Positions 46,818 to 57,331 are shown, numbered from the stretch's first letter. The stretch: DNA of 64,000 bases from Streptomyces sp. TRM64462 (GCF_013362995.1 NZ_JABWDV010000394.1:1-64000); one strand, 5' to 3'. The notes: a model not told the origin generated them from the sequence alone. Program-made: numbers and translations.

Positions 46818-47981
46818 ATGACACAGGGGGCCGGTCAGGGACCCGTGGTGCGGACGGCGACGTTGCGCGACTTCCGCGTACCTCCGTACGCCCAGGTGCC
46901 CGTGCAGGGTCACTCGGCACCTCCGCAGCCTCAGGTGCCTCCGCAGGCTCAGCCGCCTGAGGCAGCGCAGGCGCCTCAGGAGCAGCCGCCGAGCGCCGGG
47001 CACCCCGGCAACGTCGTGCCCGAGGGCGAGTACCCCGACGGGTACACGCCCACCGCGCGGGACCTCCCGGTGATCAACCGGGGCGACACGCTCCAAGTCG
47101 CCGTCACCCCGCCGCCCGCCACCGCGCCCGCCGGCGCCGGGCAGCCGGGCCACACCCCCGGCCCGCTGTACGTGGTCGGTGACGTCCACGGCTACCTCGA
47201 CGAACTCGTCGCGGCCCTGCGCGAACAGGGCCTCATCGACGCCGAGGGACACTGGGCCGCCGGCAACACCCGCCTCTGGTTCCTCGGCGACTTCACGGAC
47301 CGGGGCCCCGACGGCATCGGCGTCATCGACCTCGTCATGCGCCTGTCCGCCGAGGCCGCGGCCGCGGGCGGCTACTGCAAGGCCCTGATGGGCAATCACG
47401 AGCTCCTGCTGCTCGGCGCCAAGCGGTTCGGGGACACACCCGTCAACTCGGGCGCCGGCACGGCCACCTTCCAGGCGGCCTGGCTGCTCAACGGCGGCCA
47501 GAAGAGCGACATGGACCGCCTCCAGGACGTCCACATCCAGTGGATGTCCCGCCTCGACGCGATCGTCGAGCAGGACGGCCACCTCCTGCTGCACTCCGAC
47601 ACCACCGCGTACCTCGACTACGGCGACACCATCGAGGACGTCAACGACACCGTCCACGAGATCCTCACCCGCAACGACGCCGACGAGTGCTGGGACCTGT
47701 TCCGCAAGTTCACCAAGCGGTTCGCGTTCCGCGACGAGGGCGGCTCCCACGCCGTACGGGAACTGCTCGCGGCGTACGGCGGGCAGCGCGTCGTCCACGG
47801 GCACAGCCCCATCCCGTACCTGCTCGGCGAGGTGGGCACCGAGGACGGCGGCGCCGGCGAGAGCGCGGGCCCCACGGTCGAGGGGCCGCACGTGTACGCG
47901 GACGGGCTGGCCATCGCCATGGACGGCGGAGTGACCATGGCCGGAAAACTGCTGGTCGTCCGGCTTCCGCTGCATAACTGA
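46818..47981 (+). CDS. Metallophosphoesterase (calcineurin-like/PPP-type)
   Basis: The 387-aa protein has a Pro/Gln-rich N-terminus of about 110 residues. The catalytic domain shows VVGDVHGY, LGDFTDRGPDG, LMGNHELL and VVHGHSPI, the complete PPP-type metal-binding set. The substrate could be phosphoprotein or a nucleotide. GGAGGGG precedes the ATG at 46818. Its PQ-rich tail includes a repeated QPPEAAQAP-like pattern. Confidence 0.87.
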   Translation: MTQGAGQGPVVRTATLRDFRVPPYAQVPVQGHSAPPQPQVPPQAQPPEAAQAPQEQPPSAGHPGNVVPEGEYPDGYTPTARDLPVINRGDTLQVAVTPPPATAPAGAGQPGHTPGPLYVVGDVHGYLDELVAALREQGLIDAEGHWAAGNTRLWFLGDFTDRGPDGIGVIDLVMRLSAEAAAAGGYCKALMGNHELLLLGAKRFGDTPVNSGAGTATFQAAWLLNGGQKSDMDRLQDVHIQWMSRLDAIVEQDGHLLLHSDTTAYLDYGDTIEDVNDTVHEILTRNDADECWDLFRKFTKRFAFRDEGGSHAVRELLAAYGGQRVVHGHSPIPYLLGEVGTEDGGAGESAGPTVEGPHVYADGLAIAMDGGVTMAGKLLVVRLPLHN

Positions 47982-48110
47982 GAGCAGTCGGGGCAGGCGA
48001 ATTCCGGAAACCCTCTGTCACCCCTCGCTGTAACGGCTCTACCATCGGCGTGCCCAACTGCCGTTTCTACGCGGGCCTCCAGGCCCCACGGGAGTATCGG
48101 GGGATCGCAC

Positions 48111-48845
48111 ATGAAGAAGGCTCCGCATCTGCTGCCGGAGGACCGTGCCGACTACGAGCGGCTGCTCGACGAGACGCTGCGGAACGCGTCCGAGCGCCCG
48201 GATCTGGCCGGGATCGGACAGCGCCTCAACTCCGAACAGCTGCGCACCATGGCACTGGACGCCTCGGCGCTGATCAGCGCGGCCGCAGCGACCGAGTACG
48301 ACCACTTCGTGCGGGTGCGCGAGGAGCACCGCAGACCGACGGGCGTGTCCGTCATGGCATCGGTTTTGGGCGGACCGGGCGACGAGACCACACCCGGTGC
48401 GGGCTTCGGCGTCGTCGTCACCGTCCTGGCGCCGATCCTGGCGGGCACGGCGGCGGTCATCTTCCTACTCGTGGGGTACGTGCTGAAAATGCTGGACCCG
48501 CCGCCGGACTTCGCGGAGCCGCTCCTGGCCGCCGGCTGGTTCTTCGCCGCCGTCACGGCGGCCGGGCTGCTGGCCGCCACAGCGGGAATCCTGGTCACGG
48601 CCCTGCGGAACCGCTCCACCGAGGTGCCCGCCCCGGATGAACCGGGCGGTGACCTGCCCGACGAGATATCCCGCGCCCGAGAGGCCTGGCGCCACGCCCT
48701 CCTGGAACGCGGCATCCTCCCTTTCCTCCGCGAAGCCCTCACCGAACCGGGCACCCCGGCGCCCTCACCGGAGCCCCTCGACCGCCTCCCCCGCCCAGGC
48801 TTCACCAGCCCGGACCTGACGGGCCCCGAACCCCGCAGCGACTGA
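48111..48845 (+). CDS. Membrane protein with two transmembrane helices
   Basis: The 244-aa protein has a soluble N-terminal part (1-90: MKKAPHLLPEDRADYERLLDETLRNASE), two hydrophobic helices (VVVTVLAPILAGTAAVIFLLVGYVL and LLAAGWFFAAVTAAGLLAATAGILVTAL), then a charged and Pro-rich tail. No family is recognised. It may be a cytoplasmic-facing scaffold; nothing supports a specific role. Confidence 0.68.
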   Translation: MKKAPHLLPEDRADYERLLDETLRNASERPDLAGIGQRLNSEQLRTMALDASALISAAAATEYDHFVRVREEHRRPTGVSVMASVLGGPGDETTPGAGFGVVVTVLAPILAGTAAVIFLLVGYVLKMLDPPPDFAEPLLAAGWFFAAVTAAGLLAATAGILVTALRNRSTEVPAPDEPGGDLPDEISRAREAWRHALLERGILPFLREALTEPGTPAPSPEPLDRLPRPGFTSPDLTGPEPRSD

Positions 48846-48974
48846 GGACGCGAAAGGCCCCGACTCGTACGAAGGCCGTGCTCCGGACCGTCCCCAGGGG
48901 ACCGCCCGGAGCAGGGACCGACGGGGGTTCCTGGCGGGCGGTCCCTCCGTCGGCCCTCAGCCCTCGGCCGGCCC

Positions 48975-50759
<1,785 letters not shown>

Positions 50760-50762
50760 CTA

Positions 50763-50906
50763 CTCCCTACGCCGGCATTACCCGGTAACAGGTTCGGCGG
50801 TCGGCGCAGCGGCTCCCGTCGGTCGGCGATGTTTCACGTGAAACCGTGAAACACGCGAAGACGAGATCAGCGCCCTCTCAGCCCGGTGCTCCGAGCTCCC
50901 GCGTGT
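50763..50906 (-). promoter_or_regulatory. TPP riboswitch (THI element) of thiC with a parS site in its peripheral arm
   Basis: On the minus strand the aptamer begins near 50906 (ACGCGGGAGC), with the CTGAGA core at 50881-50876, and ends with GAACCTGTTACCGGGTAATG and CCGGCGTAGGGAG near 50763. These are the conserved TPP-binding segments. The variable P3-type extension between CTGAGA and GCTGCGCCGACC is unusually long and includes a perfect parS palindrome (50831-50844). Regulation is probably by blocking the ribosome-binding site or transcription of thiC. Confidence 0.92.
50831..50844. other. parS site 4, inside the TPP riboswitch
   Basis: Exact GTTTCACGTGAAAC, within the transcribed peripheral extension of the thiC riboswitch. 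In RNA it would itself form a hairpin. Confidence 0.93.
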
Positions 50907-50983
50907 GCAAAGGTGTCACCACGCTAGCGTCCTTCCGGCCATGCTGAACAGGGGGCCCCTGGCGTTCTTGCGATGATCGGTCG

Positions 50984-52375
50984 GTGACTTCCTTGCCTCA
51001 GCACCCGGAACACGGTCCCGAGAAGGGTCCCGAGCACGGCTCCGCGCCAGGTCCGGGACACCGTCCGGAGCACGACGTCCTCGGGCACGTCCACGCGCAC
51101 AGCCATGGGCCGGCCGCGCCCGTCTCCAAGCATCTGCGCAAGGTCATCGCCGCGGTACTGATTCCTTTCGCCACCGCGGTCCTCGTCGGTCTGACCGTGC
51201 TCTGGCCGGGCGGCGCCCCGGCGCACGAGCGCACCGGCGTCGGCTTCGACCGGCAGACCGAGCAGGGCAAGGTCGTCGAGGTCGAGCGGGTCGACTGCAA
51301 GGACGTGAACGCCGCCCAGGTTCCGCCGACGGGCGACACCAGCACCCCGCAGGGACGCGAGGCGGTCAACGCCCAGCAAGGACAGTGCAAACGCGTGACG
51401 ATCGAGGTCACGACCGGTCCCCACACGGGCCGGAAGTTCACGGAGATCGTTCAGCCGGACGCCCCTCGGCAGCTGGAACAGGACCAGGGCGTGATCGTGG
51501 CATACGCGCCGGACGCCCCGGAGGAACTCCAGTACTCGGTCACGGACGTCAACCGGAAGTTCCCGCTGGTGCTGCTGGCCGGGCTGTTCGCGCTCGCGGT
51601 GGTCGCCGTGGGACGACTGCGCGGCGTCATGGCCCTGGCGGCCCTGGGCACCAGCTTCATCTTCCTGACGTTCTTCATCCTGCCGGCCATCCTGCAGGGC
51701 TCGAACCCGCTGATCGTGGCGGTGGTCGGGGCAAGCGCCATCATGCTGATCGCGCTGTATCTGAGCCATGGACTCAGCGCGCGGACATCCGTGGCCGTGC
51801 TCGGCACGCTGATCTCACTGCTGCTGATCGGCCTGCTGGGCTCGCTGTTCATCGGCTGGGCCCGGCTGACCGGCAACACGGACGACTACACGGGCCTGAT
51901 CCACGGGCTGTACCCGAGTATCGACATGTCCGGTCTGCTGCTGGCCGGCGTCATCATCGGATCGCTCGGTGTGCTCGACGATGTCACGGTGACACAGACG
52001 TCCGCCGTATGGGAGCTGCACCAGGCGGATCCACGGATGGGGCCGCGCGCTCTGTACAGGGCGGGCATCCGGATCGGCCGCGATCACATCGCGTCCGTCG
52101 TGAACACGCTGGTCCTGGCGTACGCGGGTGCGGCACTGCCGCTGCTGCTGCTCTTCTCGATCGCCGAGAGCAGCGTGGGAACGGTCGCCAACAGCGAGCT
52201 GGTGGCGCAGGAGATCGTACGGACACTGGTCGGCTCGATCGGCCTGGTGGCGTCCGTGCCGGTGACGACGGGCCTCGCGGCGCTGGTCGTCTCGGCGGAC
52301 CGGCCGGCGGCGGGCCCCTCAGGAGCGGGCGCGCCGACGGCGCGGACGGGGCGCGGCCGGCGGCGCAAGCGGTAA
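50984..52375 (+). CDS. YibE/F-like membrane protein with His-rich N-terminus
   Basis: The 463-aa protein has a His-rich N-terminal tail (PEHGPEKGPEHG, HVHAHSHG), a first helix (VIAAVLIPFATAVLVGLTVL), an extracellular loop with two cysteines (DCKDVNAAQ, GQCKRV), then at least seven helices. GVLDDVTVTQTSAVWEL is the YibE/F-family signature. The function of the family is unclear; the His-rich tail suggests metal binding. It starts at GTG 50984 and converges with ssgA. Confidence 0.83.
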   Translation: MTSLPQHPEHGPEKGPEHGSAPGPGHRPEHDVLGHVHAHSHGPAAPVSKHLRKVIAAVLIPFATAVLVGLTVLWPGGAPAHERTGVGFDRQTEQGKVVEVERVDCKDVNAAQVPPTGDTSTPQGREAVNAQQGQCKRVTIEVTTGPHTGRKFTEIVQPDAPRQLEQDQGVIVAYAPDAPEELQYSVTDVNRKFPLVLLAGLFALAVVAVGRLRGVMALAALGTSFIFLTFFILPAILQGSNPLIVAVVGASAIMLIALYLSHGLSARTSVAVLGTLISLLLIGLLGSLFIGWARLTGNTDDYTGLIHGLYPSIDMSGLLLAGVIIGSLGVLDDVTVTQTSAVWELHQADPRMGPRALYRAGIRIGRDHIASVVNTLVLAYAGAALPLLLLFSIAESSVGTVANSELVAQEIVRTLVGSIGLVASVPVTTGLAALVVSADRPAAGPSGAGAPTARTGRGRRRKR

Positions 52376-52455
52376 CGGTGCCTGGCCCTCCGGGCCTCCG
52401 GGCTGCCGGTGCGCCGGGGGCGATGCCCCGGGGAAATGGGCCGCCGAGGTGCCGT

Positions 52456-52486
52456 GCCCCGGGCCCCCCGCCCCGGGGCCCGGGGC
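52456..52486. terminator. Very GC-rich bidirectional hairpin
   Basis: GCCCCGGGCCCC (52456-52467) pairs perfectly with GGGGCCCGGGGC (52475-52486) around a 7-nt loop. It lies between the convergent YibE/F-like and ssgA genes. Confidence 0.6.
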
Positions 52487-52494
52487 GCGGTCGT

Positions 52495-52926
52495 TCAGCC
52501 GGCGTTCTCCGCCAGGATGCGGCCCAGCGCCTCGTCCAGGTCGTCGTCGAAGTCGCCCAGCGTGCTCTCCTGCCCGAGCGGCACCAGCCTGTCCGTACGG
52601 TCGAGGAACGCGACGAGCGGCGGTGCGCTGGCCCGGAACACCGCCTGGTCGACGCCGACACGCAACCGGATGCTGACGTCCGAGAGCTCGTCGGGGCACG
52701 CCGGCTCGATCCGTACATCACCTTCGCCCGCCGGCTCGTTGATCCCGTCCACGAGCAGCTCCCTGCCGAACGTCCATGTCACCGGGGCATCGCCGGGCAG
52801 ATGGAACGTCATCCGGACCGCGAACGGGTCCCTCGTCTCGTACCCGAGCTCGACCGGAATCCTGAAGGAGAGCTCCTCCGAGACGACGAAGCTCATCAGG
52901 ACCTCGGCCTGAACCGACTCGCGCAT
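52495..52926 (-). CDS. ssgA: SsgA, sporulation-specific cell division activator
   Basis: The 143-aa protein starts MRESVQAEVLMSFVVSEELSFRIPVELGYETRDPFAVRMTFHLPGDAPVTW, the start of SsgA itself, and ends with ALGRILAENAG. SsgA-like proteins control septum placement and are restricted to sporulating actinobacteria; SsgA activates sporulation-specific division. The gene follows the IclR-type ssgR, as in S. coelicolor, where SsgR activates it. The ATG at 52926 is one codon after another in-frame ATG. The ribosome-binding site is weak. Confidence 0.95.
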   Translation of the reverse strand: MRESVQAEVLMSFVVSEELSFRIPVELGYETRDPFAVRMTFHLPGDAPVTWTFGRELLVDGINEPAGEGDVRIEPACPDELSDVSIRLRVGVDQAVFRASAPPLVAFLDRTDRLVPLGQESTLGDFDDDLDEALGRILAENAG

Positions 52927-53061
52927 CATGTACCCCGCTGTAGCTGAATGTCGTGAAGCAGTTCTGTACGCAGTGGTGATGAAAACGGCCAGGAATGATC
53001 CCTCCTGGCCCTCTTGGCGCAATCGTCCTGCACGGGCTGGCAGATCACAAGGAGTGATTTT

Positions 53062-53826
53062 TCAGATACTGATAGAGAAGGCGAAGGAACTCAGCAGCTT
53101 GCCGATCTCACTCCGCAGCTGTTCGACCGCGGGCAGCAGTCGCTCCTCCTGGTGGAGGGGCACGGAAATGGCCATCGCCGCAGCTCCAGAGCCTGCGGTG
53201 ATCGGGATGGCGGCACAGACCGTGCCCAGTGCGTACTCCTGGCGTTCGACGAACGGCAGCGTCGGCTGCGAACGGCTGAGCTTCTCGAGCAACGTGTGAC
53301 GGTCACGCACCGTGTACGGCGTGAGGGCCTCGACCGGGTGACGGTCGAGGTGGTCCTGGCGGGATCGTTCGTCGAGCTGGCTCAGCAGACACTGGCCGAT
53401 CGCATGCGCGTGGCCGGTCTCGCGGAAGTCCGCCCACGCGTCGACGGCGGGCTTGGCCGGGGTGTCGGAGACCGCGACCACCTCGATCTCGCCGTCCCGG
53501 TAGACGGCGAAGTAGACGGGCACGCCGATGGCGTCCCGCCAGTGCGCCAGCGAGCCCTCGATCTTGCTGCGACGATTCTGCGCTCCTCCGGCGGCTCCCA
53601 GCCGCTTGGCCGCCTCGCCGAGGACGAACACCCCTTTGTCGCGCAGCAGATAGCCCTCGTGCGTGAGGGTGCGCAGCAGGTGGTAGGCGGTGGGCAGCGG
53701 CAGCCCGGTCTCACGCGCGAGCTGCTTGGCCGGGGCGCCGCCGGCGTGGGAACCCACGGCCTCCAGAAGTCTGAGCGCCCGCTGCACCGAGCCGATCAGG
53801 GTTGGGGCAGTGGAAGTCGAAGCCAT
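53062..53826 (-). CDS. ssgR: SsgR, IclR-family activator of ssgA
   Basis: The 254-aa protein has an N-terminal winged helix-turn-helix (SVQRALRLLEAVGSHAGGAPAKQLARETGLPLPTAYHLLRTLTHEGYL) and an IclR effector domain (GTVCAAIPITAGSGAAAMAISVPL). Immediately upstream of ssgA in the same orientation is the known ssgR position; the 135-bp gap holds the ssgA promoter. A palindrome that may be its operator lies at 53880-53897. Confidence 0.92.
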   Translation of the reverse strand: MASTSTAPTLIGSVQRALRLLEAVGSHAGGAPAKQLARETGLPLPTAYHLLRTLTHEGYLLRDKGVFVLGEAAKRLGAAGGAQNRRSKIEGSLAHWRDAIGVPVYFAVYRDGEIEVVAVSDTPAKPAVDAWADFRETGHAHAIGQCLLSQLDERSRQDHLDRHPVEALTPYTVRDRHTLLEKLSRSQPTLPFVERQEYALGTVCAAIPITAGSGAAAMAISVPLHQEERLLPAVEQLRSEIGKLLSSFAFSISI

Positions 53827-53879
53827 GACCGAAGGTCACCCCCAGGGCATGTCCCTTGATTCCAAGGGCCGTAGAAGCC

Positions 53880-53897
53880 CTGCCACTCTAATGGCAG
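53880..53897. promoter_or_regulatory. Palindrome overlapping a -10 box upstream of ssgR
   Basis: CTGCCA-CTCTAA-TGGCAG is an inverted repeat. On the minus strand its centre contains TAGAGT, a -10-like hexamer. IclR-type regulators often bind such sites, so it could be an autoregulatory operator. Confidence 0.35.
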
Positions 53898-53960
53898 CCT
53901 CCATCCGGGGGTGAGCCCTGCCGGGGCCGTTCCCCCAAGCGGGCTAACGGCGCGCCGGCG

Positions 53961-54200
53961 TCACCAGTCGGAGCGCGACGACGAAGACGACGAGGACGAA
54001 GACGACGCCCCGCTGAACCTCCGTACGACGTAGATCAGTCCACCGACGAGTGCGACGAAGACGAGCACCTTGAACAGCAGACCGATCACGAAGAAGACCG
54101 CGGTCGCGATCATTCCGCCGAAGACGGCCACGGCGATGACGGGTATGGCCACCCACTTCACCCACCACGGCAACCCCGCGAGAAGTTCCTTTACCGCCAT
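53961..54200 (-). CDS. DUF5326 family small membrane protein
   Basis: The 79-aa protein starts MAVKELLAGLPWWVKWVAIPVIAVAVFGG, has two helices and ends in a Ser run (SSSSSSSSSSRSDW). The family is conserved in Streptomyces with unknown function. Confidence 0.78.
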   Translation of the reverse strand: MAVKELLAGLPWWVKWVAIPVIAVAVFGGMIATAVFFVIGLLFKVLVFVALVGGLIYVVRRFSGASSSSSSSSSSRSDW

Positions 54201-54346
54201 GGCCCTGCCCTCATTCCTTGAGACGTCGTCCTTCGGCCCGTTCAGGGCTCCTGGCCTCCGATGCTAGGGCGGGCGGCGGGCGCCGCGGGGGCTCCGTATC
54301 CCTCGAACTCCCCTGAACCGACCCCTAGGGAGATCAGGGCGGGCGG

Positions 54347-54664
54347 TCAGCTCCCGGGCGGAGAGAACACCACCATGACCCGCAGGTCCTCGGTGATGTG
54401 GTGGAACTTGTGCGGCACCCCGGCGGGCACGTAGACGACGCTGCCCCGCCCCACCTGCCGCGTCTCGGTGCCGACCGTGATCGAGGCGCGGCCGCTGACG
54501 ACGAAGTAGACCTCGTCCTCCTTGTGCGGCTGCTGCGGGTCCAGCTCGCCGGCGTTCAGCGCGTACAGGCCGACCGACATGTTGCGTTCCCGGAGAAACC
54601 GCAGATACGCACCGTTGTTGGCGATGCGCTCCGCCTCCAGTTCGTCCAGCCGGAATGCTTTCAT
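54347..54664 (-). CDS. Cupin-domain protein
   Basis: The 105-aa single-cupin protein has motif 1 QQPHKEDEVYFVVSGRASI and motif 2 GSVVYVPAGVPHKFHHI. His and Glu in these motifs are likely metal ligands. The role could be a small enzyme or ligand sensor; it is not specified by neighbours. Confidence 0.83.
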   Translation of the reverse strand: MKAFRLDELEAERIANNGAYLRFLRERNMSVGLYALNAGELDPQQPHKEDEVYFVVSGRASITVGTETRQVGRGSVVYVPAGVPHKFHHITEDLRVMVVFSPPGS

Positions 54665-54717
54665 CGCCCGTACGCCCCTGCCTTGGTCCGATCTCGTCTG
54701 CCACGATCAGACACATG

Positions 54718-55095
54718 ATGAATTTCGTAGTCAAGACGCTCGCGAACGCAGGCGCCCTGGCCGTGGCGATCTGGTTGCTGGAGAACATCACCCTGACCGG
54801 GGAGAGCACCGCCAAGAAGGCGTGGACCCTGCTCCTGGTGGCCCTGGTGTTCGGTGTCGTGAACTTCCTCGTCAAGCCGGTCGTGAAGATCCTCACACTG
54901 CCGCTGTTCGTGCTGACACTCGGCCTGTTCACGCTGATCGTCAACGCCCTGATGCTGCTGCTGACCTCGTGGCTCGCCGACAAGCTGGACCTCAGCTTCC
55001 ACGTCGAGGGCTTCTGGACCGCGGTGCTCGGCGGCCTGATCATCTCGGTCGTGTCGTGGGCGCTGAACGTCGTCCTGCCCGACGGCCGGGACTGA
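54718..55095 (+). CDS. Phage holin family IV-like membrane protein
   Basis: The 125-aa protein has four hydrophobic helices (ANAGALAVAIWLLENITL, AWTLLLVALVFGVVNFLVKPVVKIL, LPLFVLTLGLFTLIVNALMLLL, GGLIISVVSWALNVV). The VNFLVKPVVKILTLPL segment is typical of this widely chromosomal family. It is not evidence of a prophage. An ATG at 54715 is an equally possible start. Confidence 0.82.
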   Translation: MNFVVKTLANAGALAVAIWLLENITLTGESTAKKAWTLLLVALVFGVVNFLVKPVVKILTLPLFVLTLGLFTLIVNALMLLLTSWLADKLDLSFHVEGFWTAVLGGLIISVVSWALNVVLPDGRD

Positions 55096-55097
55096 CG

Positions 55098-56231
55098 ATG
55101 GCCGAGCACTGGGGCGACGGCACCCGGGCCGTACGGGCCGGGCTGCCCGAGCCGGTGAAGTACGAGCCGGCGCTCCCGGGCCCGGTCTTCGCCGCGCACT
55201 ACCACCTGCCCGGTGACCCGACCGGGCCCTACACGTACGGGAGGGACGAGAACCCGACCTGGACGCACCTGGAACGGGCCGTGGGCGAACTGGAGGCGCC
55301 GGGCGACGCCGGTGCGCGGACCGTGGTGTTCGCGTCGGGCATGGCCGCCGTCTCGTCGGTGCTGTTCTCACAGCTCCGGGCCGGTGACGTGGCCGTGCTC
55401 CCGGACGACGGCTACCAGGCGCTGCCGCTGGTGCGCGAGCAGCTGGAGGCGTACGGGATCGAGGTGCGCACCGCGCCGACCGGCGGCGACGCCCAGCTGG
55501 CCGTCCTGGACGGCGCGAAGCTGCTGTGGCTGGAGACGCCGTCGAACCCGGGCCTAGACGTGTGCGACATCCGGCGGCTGGTGGCCGCCGCGCACGCCGG
55601 GGGCACGCTGGTCGCGGTCGACAACACGCTGGCCACGCCGCTGGGCCAGCGGCCGCTGGAGCTGGGCGCCGACTTCTCGGTGGCCAGCGACACCAAGGGC
55701 ATGACCGGGCACGGCGACATCCTGCTCGGCCATGTGACCTGCCGCGACGCGGCCCTCGCGGCTGCCGTCCGGCGCTGGCGCAAGATCACCGGGGCGATCC
55801 CGGGGCCCATGGAGGCCTGGCTGGCGCACCGTTCGCTGGCCACGCTCCAGCTGCGGGTGGAGCGGCAGTGCGCCAACGCCCTGGTGCTGGCCGATGCCCT
55901 GGCGGGGCGCGACGACGTGACGCGGCTGCGCCACCCGGGGCTGCCGGGCGACCCGTCGCACAAGGTCGCGGCGGGCCAGATGCGGCGTTTCGGCTCCGTC
56001 GTGTCGTTCGTGCTGGCGGACCGGGAGCAGGCCGAGCGGTTCCTGGACGCACTGCGGCTGGTGGACGACGCGACGAGCTTCGGTGGCGTGCGGTCGACGG
56101 CGGAGCGGCGCGGGCGCTGGGGCGGGGACGCGGTGCCCGAGGGCTTCATCCGCTTCTCGGTCGGCGCGGAGGACCCCGACGACCTGGTGGCCGACGTGCT
56201 GCGCGCCCTCGACGCGGCTGCGGGGCGCTAG
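55098..56231 (+). CDS. Cystathionine gamma-lyase/synthase family PLP enzyme
   Basis: The 377-aa protein has Cys/Met-metabolism features: YGRDENPTWTHLERAVGELE, VVFASGMAAVSSVL, LWLETPSNPGLDVCDI, VDNTLATPLGQRPLELGAD, and the PLP lysine in SDTKGMTGHGD. It may cleave cystathionine or related thioethers. The start is ATG 55098, 2 bp after the holin-like gene, so the two are probably cotranscribed. A strong terminator follows. Confidence 0.88.
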   Translation: MAEHWGDGTRAVRAGLPEPVKYEPALPGPVFAAHYHLPGDPTGPYTYGRDENPTWTHLERAVGELEAPGDAGARTVVFASGMAAVSSVLFSQLRAGDVAVLPDDGYQALPLVREQLEAYGIEVRTAPTGGDAQLAVLDGAKLLWLETPSNPGLDVCDIRRLVAAAHAGGTLVAVDNTLATPLGQRPLELGADFSVASDTKGMTGHGDILLGHVTCRDAALAAAVRRWRKITGAIPGPMEAWLAHRSLATLQLRVERQCANALVLADALAGRDDVTRLRHPGLPGDPSHKVAAGQMRRFGSVVSFVLADREQAERFLDALRLVDDATSFGGVRSTAERRGRWGGDAVPEGFIRFSVGAEDPDDLVADVLRALDAAAGR

Positions 56232-56247
56232 CCGGCATACGCAGAAC

Positions 56248-56286
56248 GGACGGTCCGAGCCTCCCCCCTCGTGGCTCGGACCGTCC
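56248..56286. terminator. Strong hairpin terminator
   Basis: GGACGGTCCGAGCC (56248-56261) pairs perfectly with GGCTCGGACCGTCC (56273-56286), a 14-bp stem with an 11-nt loop, right after the PLP-enzyme gene. Confidence 0.75.
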
Positions 56287-56434
56287 TGCTTGTGTGCCCG
56301 AAGCCCGCCTGAACCAGGCTAGTTGACTCTACGTCAGTGTCCAATCACGCTAGCGACAGCGACCTATCGACATATTTATAGTTGTACGGCCTTGGGGGAG
56401 GGTGACGGCGAGAGGAGCGGGGGGAGGGAGGCGC

Positions 56435-57331
56435 ATGGATCTGCACCTGCTGCGGACCTTCGTCACGGTGCACCGAGCCGGCTCCTTCACTCGTGCCGCC
56501 GCCCTCCTGGGCCTCTCGCAGCCCGCCGTGACCAGCCAGATCCGTACGCTGGAGCGGCAGCTCGGGCGTCCGCTGTTCCTGCGCCGGGCCCGCGGTGTCA
56601 CCCCGACGACCGTCGGCGACGAGCTCGCGCACCGGGCCGCCCCCCACCTGGACGCCCTGGTCGAGATCACCGAGACCGGACTGCACGGGCGCGTCGGCGC
56701 CCGGACGCTGCACGTGGCGGGCCCGCCCGAGTTCGTGTCGCTGCGGGCGTTACCGGCGCTGACGCCGCTCCTCTCCGAGGGGCTCACGCTCCGGACGTCG
56801 CTGTTCGGCGCGGCGGAGGAGAGCCTGGACGGGCTCGCCGCGGGCCGTCACGACCTGGCCGTCGCCACGGCCAGGCCCCGGGGCGGGCTGCTCACCGCGA
56901 CGCCGCTGTGCGACGAGGAGCACGTCCTGGTGGCCGCGCCGCGCTGGGCCGCGCGGCTGGCGCCGGACGTGCTGCTCGCGGAGGGCGCCGTGGTGCTGGA
57001 CCAGTTGCCGGTGGTCGAGGTGCACGAGTCGCTGCCGTTCGTGGCGCGCTACTGGGCGGCCGTCTTCGAGTCGAAGCCCGCCGCCGCCGGCACGGTGGTC
57101 GTACCGGACCTGCGGGCGGTCCTGGAGTCCGCCGTCTCGGGCGCCGGCCTGGCGGTGCTGCCGCGCTATCTGTGCGAGGCGGCCCTCGCCGACGGCCGTC
57201 TGGTGGCGCTGCTCGACCCGCCCGTACCGCCGTTGCGGACGTACTTCCTGGTCGTACGCACCGGCACCCTGGCCCTGTCGCACATCGCGCGGGCCCACGA
57301 CACCCTGCTGCGGGCCGCGGCCGGCTGGTGA
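56435..57331 (+). CDS. LysR-family transcriptional regulator with a TTA codon
   Basis: The 298-aa protein has an N-terminal helix-turn-helix, MDLHLLRTFVTVHRAGSFTRAAALLGLSQPAVTSQIRTLE, and a LysR effector domain. GGGGGAGGGAGG precedes the ATG at 56435. Codon 106 (56750-56752) is TTA, the rare leucine codon read by the bldA tRNA, so translation may be limited to late growth. It is the only in-frame TTA I found in the window. Confidence 0.9.
   Translation: MDLHLLRTFVTVHRAGSFTRAAALLGLSQPAVTSQIRTLERQLGRPLFLRRARGVTPTTVGDELAHRAAPHLDALVEITETGLHGRVGARTLHVAGPPEFVSLRALPALTPLLSEGLTLRTSLFGAAEESLDGLAAGRHDLAVATARPRGGLLTATPLCDEEHVLVAAPRWAARLAPDVLLAEGAVVLDQLPVVEVHESLPFVARYWAAVFESKPAAAGTVVVPDLRAVLESAVSGAGLAVLPRYLCEAALADGRLVALLDPPVPPLRTYFLVVRTGTLALSHIARAHDTLLRAAAGW

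Noticed and set aside
46146..47975. 609-aa open frame on the minus strand
   Set aside because: It is antisense to the LacI-type regulator and the metallophosphoesterase and has no recognisable domain.
54718..55095. Holin annotation as sign of a prophage
   Set aside because: Family IV holin-like proteins are ordinary chromosomal proteins in Streptomyces, and no other phage gene is present.
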